Part shown: piece after piece, positions 38,086 through 45,527 of the stretch | Layout: each line of letters opens with the position of its first letter | How positions within the stretch are numbered: the first letter of the stretch is position 1 | NCBI GenBank assembly: GCA_002163135.1 | Contig: MAAN01000015.1 | Span: forward strand, 1-64,000 | Length of the DNA stretch: 64,000 nt | Reading direction: 5' to 3' | Source: Alphaproteobacteria bacterium 46_93_T64 | GTDB taxonomy: Bacteria; Pseudomonadota; Alphaproteobacteria; Sneathiellales; Sneathiellaceae | Notes under the pieces: generated by a model | What the model saw: the letters and a program-made list of their open reading frames with translations, nothing else | Told to the model about the DNA's origin: nothing | The model's database searches: none | Made by a program: the position numbers and the translations under genes

Positions 38086-39032
38086 ATATCGTGGGCCTTC
38101 AAGCGCGGATCAATTACCGCATAAAGAATATCGACAACAAAATTGGTGATAACCACCATGGCGGCCAGCAAAAGAACAACGTTTTCAACAACGATAGTGT
38201 CACGATTGTTGATGGCTTTTAGAACCGTTGATCCAAGTCCGGGCATGTGAAATACATTTTCTACGATCACAGTTCCTGCCAGCAAATTGGCGAACTGCAA
38301 ACCCATAACAGTCAAGACCGGGATCATGGCATTACGAAGAACATGTAGCCAAAGAGTTGACCGTTGACTCAGTCCTTTTGCCCGTGCGGTTCTAACAAAA
38401 TCTTCGCGAAACACTTCCAGAACAGATGATCGTGTTATCCGCGCTAAGATCGCACCTTGTACAGTTGCAAGGGCAACAGCAGGAAGAATTAGAGCTCTAA
38501 TGCACACCCAGAAACCTTCGTCCCATCCAGGAAAACCACCCGCAGGAAACCAGCGTAATTCAACGGCAAAGTATAAAATAAGAAGAACGGCAAGCCAAAA
38601 GTTGGGGACTGAGATGCCAAGCTGGCTAATACCCATCAGCGAAATGTCACCTGCCTTGTTGTGGTTGGCCGCTGCGTAGAGTCCGATTACGAGTGCCAGC
38701 GTAACACTCATTATCATAGACATAATTGCAAGTGGGATGGTGATCCATAGGGCGCCTTCAACAAGTTCCCAAACTGGAACTTTATAGGCATAACTATTCC
38801 CAAGTTCACCCTGAAGCATGCCGAATATCCAATCGAAATAACGATCCAAAGCGGGCTGATCCAATCCTAGCTCTTTGGTCAAGGCGAGGACGGCTTCATC
38901 GGTTGCTTCGACGCCAAGGATTACGAGCGCTGGGTCCCCGGGTAAAATCTCCATTACAATAAAAATAACGATGGACGCGCCAACCAGTGTCGCAAGAAGC
39001 GTCAAAAATCGTTTCGCGAAAAATACACTCAT
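38082..39032 (-). CDS. Peptide ABC transporter permease DppB type
   Basis: A 316-residue inner-membrane permease, first gene of the operon. It has the OppB start (FAKRFLTLLATLVGASIVIFIVMEILPGDPA), six helices and the EAA loop FVRTARAKGLSQRSTLWLHVLRNAMIP. No substrate-binding protein gene precedes it: the 242 bp upstream are noncoding and the next gene, on the other strand, concerns copper. The binding protein must be encoded elsewhere. Confidence 0.92.
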   Translation of the reverse strand: MSVFFAKRFLTLLATLVGASIVIFIVMEILPGDPALVILGVEATDEAVLALTKELGLDQPALDRYFDWIFGMLQGELGNSYAYKVPVWELVEGALWITIPLAIMSMIMSVTLALVIGLYAAANHNKAGDISLMGISQLGISVPNFWLAVLLILYFAVELRWFPAGGFPGWDEGFWVCIRALILPAVALATVQGAILARITRSSVLEVFREDFVRTARAKGLSQRSTLWLHVLRNAMIPVLTVMGLQFANLLAGTVIVENVFHMPGLGSTVLKAINNRDTIVVENVVLLLAAMVVITNFVVDILYAVIDPRLKAHDI

Positions 39033-39274
39033 ATCGCTGTCAGACTACCCCAGAATTTATCCAGTTTATTGGAATTGTTGTTTTCGTTTTTATCGTGCTA
39101 CATTATTCCGACAATTGTTTGTAGTCAATCATTCTTGACGGAATGCATGTTAGTACCAATTGTTCTATACACAGCGCTCATACTATAGCTTGCATCAAGC
39201 TTATGCAAATATGGGAGGGCCATTAAGCGTATATTTTTCTTGCTGAGAAAGAGGCTCTGGCATAGGTTCCGCTC

Positions 39275-39727
39275 ATGATCTGCATTGATTCCAGAAATAG
39301 ACGTCAAGTAAAGGCACCTCGTTTGATTTTGTCTTTCGCGACTTTGCGTAAAAAAAGCGCAGCTGTTGCAGCGTTGCTTGCAATATTGCTGAACCTCCTC
39401 GTTCCTATTACCCACGGTTTAATTTCATCGGCAGAAGCTTTTGAAGTGTTGGAAATATGCACGAAAAACGGTGTTGAACTGGTTCGCGTGTTTGAGGCCG
39501 ACGCGGAGGCGAAAAATTCGGGCAAGGCTTGCCCTGCTTGTGCGGATTGTCCTCTTTGCTGGTTTGGGAAAGAAAGTCAGGCTCACACTCCTCAAAATGA
39601 AACCTGGGAGCATTACACTGCTCTTGTGAAGTCCGAAGATTTTTGGAGTTTTAAGCAAGCACCTAAACAAGACAATTTGTGGAAATGGCCATCATCAAGA
39701 GCACCGCCCGCAATTTATTCAGTATAA
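39275..39727 (+). CDS. DUF2946-like cysteine-rich periplasmic protein, copper cluster
   Basis: A 150-residue protein with an N-terminal membrane anchor or signal (about 29-52, AAVAALLAILLNLLVPITHGL), then EICTKNGVELV and a Cys cluster ACPACADCPLCWF (four Cys in 10 residues), as in DUF2946 proteins. DUF2946 genes often sit next to copper-handling genes. Here a SCO and a PCuAC gene follow on the same strand, supporting a role in copper binding or delivery. The function is inferred from motif and neighbours. Confidence 0.72.
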   Translation: MICIDSRNRRQVKAPRLILSFATLRKKSAAVAALLAILLNLLVPITHGLISSAEAFEVLEICTKNGVELVRVFEADAEAKNSGKACPACADCPLCWFGKESQAHTPQNETWEHYTALVKSEDFWSFKQAPKQDNLWKWPSSRAPPAIYSV

Positions 39728-39823
39728 TATAGATTCAGAATAATTGATTAATCAGACCAAAAATGATGATTAATCTCGTTTTAAAATCCCGGTTTCGACC
39801 GGTTGATGTTTCATGGTGAAAAA

Positions 39824-40435
39824 ATGAACAAATTCTTTGCATTTGCTGTTGGTGGTCTCGTTCTAATCGGGTTGGTTGTTGCTGGTTTCGTAATATCTCA
39901 ATCGATGTTTGGATCGAATTCAAAAAATAGATCTGGGATTATTGTTGGCGCCCCGCAAATTGGTGGCGCATTTACACTAACCAACAATAAAGGTGAAACG
40001 GTCACGGAGAAGGATTTCGAAGGAAAACTAATGCTGGTTTTCTTCGGCTATACTTTCTGTCCCGATGTTTGCCCGACGGAAATGAATGTATTTGGAAATG
40101 TAGTTCAAGGGCTGGGTGAGGCGGCAAAAGAAATCACACCGGTTTTTATTACTGTTGACCCTACGCGGGACACAGTCGCGGTTATGGATGAATTTGTTCA
40201 AGCCTTTCATCCGTCCATTGTTGGTCTGACAGGAACTGAAGAGCAAATTAATGTGGTTAAAAAAGCGTACCGCGCTTATGGGCAGGCCGCTAATAAAAAG
40301 GATGATCCTGATTATTATTTGGTCGATCATACCTCTTTTACCTACCTGATGGACAAAGACGGCAGTCTCGCTACCGTTTTCTCATATGGAACATCATCCG
40401 AAGAAATCATCAAAAAAATCAAAGAGACACTTTAG
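39824..40435 (+). CDS. SCO1/SenC/PrrC family copper chaperone
   Basis: A 203-residue thioredoxin-fold protein tethered by one N-terminal helix (about 3-26). It has the copper-binding C-x3-C in FCPDVCPTEMN and the conserved His in YLVDHTSFTYLMD. SCO proteins prepare the CuA centre of cytochrome c oxidase. ATG 39824 has GGTGA upstream; an upstream TTG at 39803 is less likely. The next gene begins at or within 16 bases after the stop and encodes PCuAC, the usual copper donor to SCO/CuA. Confidence 0.93.
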   Translation: MNKFFAFAVGGLVLIGLVVAGFVISQSMFGSNSKNRSGIIVGAPQIGGAFTLTNNKGETVTEKDFEGKLMLVFFGYTFCPDVCPTEMNVFGNVVQGLGEAAKEITPVFITVDPTRDTVAVMDEFVQAFHPSIVGLTGTEEQINVVKKAYRAYGQAANKKDDPDYYLVDHTSFTYLMDKDGSLATVFSYGTSSEEIIKKIKETL

Positions 40436-40450
40436 GTGAAAGATATAATA

Positions 40451-41002
40451 ATGATGAACTTTACAAAACTAGCAGTCATTTCCGCCTTGTTTGGAATGGC
40501 TATGTCAGGACTTGGTGTAAGCAATGCTTTGGCTGACGGTATGCACAAAAGTATCATGGTTGAAAATGCATGGACGCGCGCACGTGGCGCGACGGCTAAA
40601 GTTGCGGGCGCATTTATGACGCTACACAATACAGCAAAAGAAGATGATAGATTTATTTCTGCCAGTTCTTCAATTGCGGATCGCGTTGAAATTCACACGA
40701 CAAAAATGACAGATGGTGTGATGAAGATGATCCAGGTGAAAGAAGGTGTTATTGTTAAAGCTGGCAAACATGTGGAATTTAAACCAGGTAGCTACCACGT
40801 GATGTTTCTCGGCTTAAAAGGCAAACTCGCTGAAGGAACAACTTTTCCTGTAACACTGACTTTTGAAAAATCAGGTAATATCGAGGTTACCGTTGCTGTT
40901 AAGAGCGCGGGTGCCATGGGGAATATGAGCCATGGCAAAGACATGATGAAGCAGGATGCCATGAAAAAGCATGACAGTATGGAAATGAAGAAAAAGCAAT
41001 AA
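40451..41002 (+). CDS. Periplasmic copper chaperone PCuAC (DUF461)
   Basis: A secreted copper chaperone of about 183 residues that supplies Cu(I) to SCO and the CuA site of cytochrome oxidase. A signal peptide ends at SNALA. The copper motif H-x-n-M-x-n-H-x-M is seen as EIHTTKM, VMKMIQV and SYHVMFLGLK. The C-terminal 30 residues are rich in Met, His and Lys (MSHGKDMMKQ, MEMKKKQ), a second probable copper site. The start is ambiguous among GTG 40436 and ATG 40451/40454. A strong terminator follows. Confidence 0.92.
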   Translation: MMNFTKLAVISALFGMAMSGLGVSNALADGMHKSIMVENAWTRARGATAKVAGAFMTLHNTAKEDDRFISASSSIADRVEIHTTKMTDGVMKMIQVKEGVIVKAGKHVEFKPGSYHVMFLGLKGKLAEGTTFPVTLTFEKSGNIEVTVAVKSAGAMGNMSHGKDMMKQDAMKKHDSMEMKKKQ

Positions 41003-41011
41003 TCGCTTAAT

Positions 41012-41042
41012 AAAAAGGGGAGGCAGATTACCTCCCCTTTTT
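41012..41042. terminator. Bidirectional terminator after the copper cluster
   Basis: AAAAAGGGGAGG pairs perfectly with CCTCCCCTTTTT over 12 bp around a CAGATTA loop. It lies between two convergent genes and works for both strands. Confidence 0.93.
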
Positions 41043-41043
41043 A

Positions 41044-41883
41044 TTAGAATTGCGCCGTCGCCATTACGGCAAGCTCGCCTGCCGGGCCTTTCGCCCAGAC
41101 CTGACATTGAGTGTCATCAATTTTCTTTCCGCATATTTCAAAATTGGCGACATCGAATATCGGGCTGGAGTTTCTAAACTCAAATTTTTTGAGACTTTTG
41201 CCGTTCATGTTTTCGATAGCAAGCTTCATGAGCAATGTGCCGATGAGCGGGCCATGTACGATCAACCCCGGATACCCTTCAACGCCAGTAACATAGTCAC
41301 GGTCATAGTGTATACGATGCCCATTATAGGTAAGCGCTGAATAGCGAAAAAGCATTACCGGATCTGGCGATATAATTTGGGTCCAAGTAGCATCGGTTGG
41401 CGCTGGTTCTGGCTGCCTTGCCGGCGCGTTTGCAACCGCAGCCTCCCGATACACGATGTCATGTTCTTCATGGATGTAACGACCCCCATCCCCGACCAGT
41501 TCGTGCTCCACGGTAACGAAGACCAATTTGCCTGTCCGACCCTCTTTTTCCACAATGGACTTAACTGTTGAAATTTTTTCTATTGTGTCGGTAGCTTTGA
41601 TTGGGCGATCAAAAGTTAGTCTGCCACCAGCCCACATGCGGCGCGGAAGATCAACAGGCGGTAAAAAACTTCCCTTATAACTGTGACCATCTTCTGCCAA
41701 ATTTGATTGGCGATCTGTTGGCAGAAAGTACATCCAGTGGCCTCCCGCAGGAACAAAAGGAGATGCCGGCATCTCCTCATCCATGAGAGCTGCAAAACCA
41801 TCCAGAGATTGTTGGTGAATGATTTCCGTGCGTTTTTCGCTGTTGCCGATCCAGTCGGACAGATTTTTATTATTTTTTGTCAT
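41044..41883 (-). CDS. HTD2/MaoC-type hydratase (mesaconyl-C4-CoA hydratase-like)
   Basis: A 279-residue double hot-dog fold protein. The N-terminal part (DWIGNSEKRTEIIHQQSLDGFAALMD) matches the FAS1-like dehydratase/HTD2 family, and the C-terminal hot dog has FRYSALTYNGHRIHYDRDY and VHGPLIGTLLM, the catalytic His/Asp-like pattern of MaoC hydratases. Relatives hydrate mesaconyl-C4-CoA or act on 3-hydroxyacyl thioesters. No pathway genes flank it, so the substrate is open. Confidence 0.82.
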   Translation of the reverse strand: MTKNNKNLSDWIGNSEKRTEIIHQQSLDGFAALMDEEMPASPFVPAGGHWMYFLPTDRQSNLAEDGHSYKGSFLPPVDLPRRMWAGGRLTFDRPIKATDTIEKISTVKSIVEKEGRTGKLVFVTVEHELVGDGGRYIHEEHDIVYREAAVANAPARQPEPAPTDATWTQIISPDPVMLFRYSALTYNGHRIHYDRDYVTGVEGYPGLIVHGPLIGTLLMKLAIENMNGKSLKKFEFRNSSPIFDVANFEICGKKIDDTQCQVWAKGPAGELAVMATAQF

Positions 41884-41977
41884 TTCTACCGATTGCTGTA
41901 TTTTCTAGGAAAGCAGAGCATACGAGAGTTGAAGTGGATCGTAAATGATGCACTGAATATTAGGTCATGTAACATCG

Positions 41978-42925
41978 ATGGTACGCCAAATGGATATATA
42001 TAAACTGCCAGCCCTAGATCTATCGGACGCAGCAGATGTAGAGGCAGCGGCGAAGCTGATTTTTCAGGAGAGCTTAGCGCACCTGCGTATAAATTTCGAT
42101 CATTTCGTAAAATCCAAAGACGAAGCCGCGTTGATGCAACTTCGGATCGGAATGCGCCGTACGCGCGTGGCACTGCGCCTGTTTAGAGAGATTATTCCAA
42201 TAGAGACCCGCAAAAAGTTCAGTCGTGAATTTCGTCATTTCGGGAAAATGTTCGGCAATGCCCGTGATATGGATGTGTTCTTGCGGGGGATGCTAAAAGA
42301 AGACCATGTGCACCTCGAAATGCAGACTGAATATGAACGTTTGCGCGTTCTAGCCCAATCCCTGCGGACGTCTGAGTATGAACGAATTCATGCAGAAATA
42401 ACTGCTGAGCGATTTGAGGATCTTTTGAGTGCCTTTACAAGCTGGCATCAACAAAACTGGTCGTTGGATCTTGATACTTCTGGTGAAGCCCTCCTGCAGG
42501 GAAATCTTGGCTCCTTTGCTGTGGGCTCGATCGCAACGGCGAAAAAGGAATTTCTTGAAAAGGGAGCCGTGATTGAGAATTGCTCCACAGAAGAACTGCA
42601 TAAAATTAGAAAATATGTGAAAAGAGCGCGTTATTATTTACGGTTTTTTTCATCCCTGCTAGATCGATCCAAAATTGATGAGGGGTATGGTCTTTTGGCG
42701 CAGATGCAGGATGATTTAGGTCATGTAAATGATGTGAAAGATGGCTTGCGGCTTACAAGCAAGCTATGCGCTGAAGTTCCCGCTATTCATATTTCGCGCT
42801 CCCTGAAACTCTGCGCTGTTCTAATCGAAAATGCAGGGCACGAAGTGGAGGCGCATTTGTTGAGTTATCAGGAACATTATAAACCATACGAAAGCTTTGT
42901 GATTACTGAGTTAGATTTGCTTTAG
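41978..42925 (+). CDS. CHAD domain protein
   Basis: A 315-residue helical protein with a CHAD domain (conserved His and basic residues; ALMQLRIGMRRTRVALRLF at the start and LHKIRKYVKRARYYLRFF later). CHAD domains bind polyphosphate and are often fused to a CYTH triphosphatase domain; here CHAD stands alone and no CYTH gene is adjacent. Many Arg/Lys residues fit polyphosphate binding. The start could also be ATG 41990. Overlaps the convergent desaturase-family gene by 4 bases. Confidence 0.85.
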   Translation: MVRQMDIYKLPALDLSDAADVEAAAKLIFQESLAHLRINFDHFVKSKDEAALMQLRIGMRRTRVALRLFREIIPIETRKKFSREFRHFGKMFGNARDMDVFLRGMLKEDHVHLEMQTEYERLRVLAQSLRTSEYERIHAEITAERFEDLLSAFTSWHQQNWSLDLDTSGEALLQGNLGSFAVGSIATAKKEFLEKGAVIENCSTEELHKIRKYVKRARYYLRFFSSLLDRSKIDEGYGLLAQMQDDLGHVNDVKDGLRLTSKLCAEVPAIHISRSLKLCAVLIENAGHEVEAHLLSYQEHYKPYESFVITELDLL

Positions 42926-43722
42926 GAGCGAAACGGCAAAAGGATCATCCAAAGAATATTCTGTATTTTTCTGCGTTGATATTCGGGCAGCCCAATGGTC
43001 ATCCCCACTTGGCCAGCGTCAGGTTCTGTTTTGTAGGTTCCGAAAATTTTATCCCAAATAGATAAATTGAATCCAAAATTACGATTGAATTCAGGATGTA
43101 CGGTAGAATGGTGAACCCTGTGCATGTCAGGTGTCACAATTAACAGCCGTAAGACCCGATCGATTGATTTAGGAAGTTTGGCGTTTGCATGGTTGAACAT
43201 GGCCATTGTACTCAAAATAATCTCAAACAGGATTACGGCAATAACCGGCGGACCTAGTAGGAAGACAATGCCAAGTTTAATCCCCATGGACAGGCAAATT
43301 TCGATGGGGTGAAAGCGAGCGCCAGTTGTTACATCATAGTCCAGATCTGCGTGGTGCATTTTATGAAGCCGCCACAATACTGGGACATGATGGAACAGGA
43401 CATGCTGGCCATAAATGATCAGATCTTGAAGAACTATCGCGACAATAATGGCGGCCCATAAGGGAAGAGAAATCCAGTTTAATAAGCCCCAGCCGTTTTC
43501 AGTGCAACTCGCGGCCAGACCAACCGCTAAAATCGGGAAAATAACCCGTAAGATGAAGGAATTTAAGAATGTCAGTCCCAGATTATTCGCCCAACGCCAC
43601 AGTTTGGATACTAGAAGCGGCCGCCTTGGCCTAACTACTTCCCATATTCCCACAAGAACGAGGGCGGAGAAAAAGAAACTCATCCGGATAGTTGGCTCAT
43701 TTTCTAGAATAAATTCAATCAT
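42922..43722 (-). CDS. Sterol desaturase / fatty acid hydroxylase family protein
   Basis: A 266-residue membrane protein with four or more helices and the His boxes that hold a di-iron centre: HVLFHHVPVLWRLHKMHH, then HRVHHS near the C-terminus. This family hydroxylates or desaturates lipid alkyl chains in the membrane. Relatives in alphaproteobacteria are often near lipid or carotenoid genes, which is not the case here. ATG 43722 is used; an upstream TTG frame extends to 43755. Confidence 0.9.
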   Translation of the reverse strand: MIEFILENEPTIRMSFFFSALVLVGIWEVVRPRRPLLVSKLWRWANNLGLTFLNSFILRVIFPILAVGLAASCTENGWGLLNWISLPLWAAIIVAIVLQDLIIYGQHVLFHHVPVLWRLHKMHHADLDYDVTTGARFHPIEICLSMGIKLGIVFLLGPPVIAVILFEIILSTMAMFNHANAKLPKSIDRVLRLLIVTPDMHRVHHSTVHPEFNRNFGFNLSIWDKIFGTYKTEPDAGQVGMTIGLPEYQRRKIQNILWMILLPFRS

Positions 43723-43822
43723 GATTTTTGGCTCTGTAAACTGGACTTGCTTCAATATATAGACATTATCTTCAAGTCGGTATCAACTATTTGTGCAGTG
43801 TGAAATGGAAGCAGGGATTGTT

Positions 43823-44440
43823 ATGAACTATTTGGAAAATGGCAATGTAGAGTGCTCGAACAAACTAATCCTTGCCCATGGTGCGGGCGCCGCAATGGAT
43901 AGCCCGTTTATGGACTATTTTGCAGAAAAGCTTGGTTCTGACGGTTGTCATGTAATCCGCTTTGAATTTCCATATATGCAGATCAGGCGTGAACAGGGGG
44001 GGCGGCGGCCACCAGACAGACAGCCAAAGTTACTGGATTGCTGGCGGCAACTAATCGAAGAATTTGGACCTGCTGAAAATTTGATTGTTGGAGGGAAATC
44101 TATGGGGGGACGTATGGCCTCTCTGCTTGCGGATGAGTGTAATGTCCGCGGTCTAGTCTGTCTTGGGTACCCTTTCTACGGTTTTGGGAAACCCGACAAG
44201 CCGCGGGTCGAACATTTGGAAAATATCAAAACGCCGACACTCATTGTTCAAGGTACGCGTGACACCATGGGAAATCAGGAGTCAGTCGCTGGATACGCTC
44301 TTTCGCCTGAAATCGAGGTGAAGTGGATGGCAGATGGCGACCACAGTTTTAAGCCCCGAAAAACATCTGGCTTAACCGAGCAGGGAAATTGGGATAACGC
44401 CTGCTCTGCGGTCATAGATTTTATGAACGGTCTTACTTAA
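43823..44440 (+). CDS. Small alpha/beta hydrolase (KANL3/Tex30-like)
   Basis: A 205-residue alpha/beta-hydrolase-fold protein. The oxyanion region is ILAHGAGAAMDSPFM, the nucleophile elbow is GGKSMGGRMAS (about 98-108), the acid is in VQGTRDTMG and the His in GDHSFKPRK. It belongs to the small KAT8-complex-subunit-like hydrolase group of bacteria; the substrate is unknown. Starts at ATG 43823 are preferred over GTG 43793 because of the GGG-containing leader. Convergent with the truncated dehydrogenase gene, 5 bp apart. Confidence 0.85.
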   Translation: MNYLENGNVECSNKLILAHGAGAAMDSPFMDYFAEKLGSDGCHVIRFEFPYMQIRREQGGRRPPDRQPKLLDCWRQLIEEFGPAENLIVGGKSMGGRMASLLADECNVRGLVCLGYPFYGFGKPDKPRVEHLENIKTPTLIVQGTRDTMGNQESVAGYALSPEIEVKWMADGDHSFKPRKTSGLTEQGNWDNACSAVIDFMNGLT

Positions 44441-44445
44441 TCACG

Positions 44446-44997
44446 CTAATTTTGGAGAGCGAGAACTTGTGATTGGCCAGCGCCAATATCTCCTTCGTGG
44501 CTCACTTTATGGGCAAGGCACTGAAGAATTGGTAACGCTCGCTCATAGTCCTCCGTTCGTCCGCCAACAATGATCTCAAGTGCGCCTTTATCTGCTGCGG
44601 CCTCGTCGCCGTTCATTGGAGCGTCCAACCATCTCGCCCCTTTGCTGCGAGCTAGAGTTGCGTAGTTTTTTGTATCCACTACCGCCGTTTGTCCCATGTC
44701 GATAATGAGGGTCCCTGCAGCTAAATGCTCCATCAAAGAGGCTTCACCTTGTAAAACTGTATCTACATCTTCGGCATTTCGAAGCATTAAGATAATGATC
44801 CCAGCGGCGGTTTTTCCTGCAATTTCAGAAGGAGACGTACATAGATTAATTCCTGCACGGGCAATTTCGTACCGCATTGCAGGAAGATCATGATACGCGT
44901 AAGTTGTTGCTCCGGCTGATTTAATTCGTTGCGCCATGTGCTTTCCCATGGAGCCTAAGCCAATAAATCCGACGGTAGTTCCGTGTAGAGTTGACAA
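44446..44997 (-). CDS. Truncated beta-hydroxyacid dehydrogenase (3-HIBDH family, N-terminal domain only)
   Basis: The 183-residue product has the complete NAD-binding domain of 3-hydroxyisobutyrate/6-phosphogluconate-type dehydrogenases: GFIGLGSMGKHMAQRI (about 10-25), LRNAEDVDTVL and the substrate-side ARWLDAPMNGDEAAADKGALEI. It ends right after GAGQSQVLALQN, where normal relatives (about 290 residues) enter the long helix with the catalytic Lys and the helical C-terminal domain. No continuation is found in other frames, because the convergent hydrolase gene begins 5 bp away. Either a degraded gene or a domain with a new use. Confidence 0.8.
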   Translation of the reverse strand: MSTLHGTTVGFIGLGSMGKHMAQRIKSAGATTYAYHDLPAMRYEIARAGINLCTSPSEIAGKTAAGIIILMLRNAEDVDTVLQGEASLMEHLAAGTLIIDMGQTAVVDTKNYATLARSKGARWLDAPMNGDEAAADKGALEIIVGGRTEDYERALPILQCLAHKVSHEGDIGAGQSQVLALQN

Positions 44998-45071
44998 GAT
45001 CCCCTCCCCATTAGATTTAACTTAATAAGGACAATATTATAAAAATAGGGAATTTGCCAACAGAATATTAT

Positions 45072-45479
45072 CTATAGGCGAACAAACCGTGTGGCTGCGC
45101 CCCTTTCGATAGCGGCCGCAGAAAGTCTATCCACATCAAGTCCGTGTCGTAAAATTTCCAGCATCCGCAACTCTTCCTGACTGAGTTGGCCGTCGCATAC
45201 TGCGATATCACAAGCTAATGCATAGGCTGTATCATGCAGTTTCTTCGGCAAAACAGCTTTGATTTTGGTGGCAATACTCGATAGTTCATCGGCTCCGCCC
45301 AAAAGCTCCATACCGCTTTTGGCATCTGCCAATAAATGCTCTTCGTTATACTCGGAAAATACAGGTAGGGTTTTGACAATATCGCCAATTGTTTTGAATT
45401 CGCGATCTGTCATATCTCCGTCAGCCGCGGATACGATCACCATGGTTGAGATCAAAGCGGTATGAAGGGTAAGGGACAT
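45072..45479 (-). CDS. TerB family tellurite resistance-like protein
   Basis: A 135-residue helical protein of the TerB/DjlA-N family, with VIVSAADGDMTDREFKTIGDIV and CDIAVCDGQLSQEELRMLEIL, the paired acidic helices that bind metal ions. No other ter genes are present, so tellurite resistance is unlikely to be its role. GGAGA lies before the ATG. It follows the DinG-like gene by 48 bp on the same strand. Confidence 0.88.
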   Translation of the reverse strand: MSLTLHTALISTMVIVSAADGDMTDREFKTIGDIVKTLPVFSEYNEEHLLADAKSGMELLGGADELSSIATKIKAVLPKKLHDTAYALACDIAVCDGQLSQEELRMLEILRHGLDVDRLSAAAIERGAATRFVRL

Positions 45480-45527
45480 GAACTGTATTCTCCTGTTAAA
45501 TGGATTTGTTACTACAGGATATGGGTA

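Noticed and set aside
45072-45479. TerB as evidence for a tellurite resistance locus
   Set aside because: No other ter gene is present; isolated TerB proteins are widespread and not specific to tellurite.
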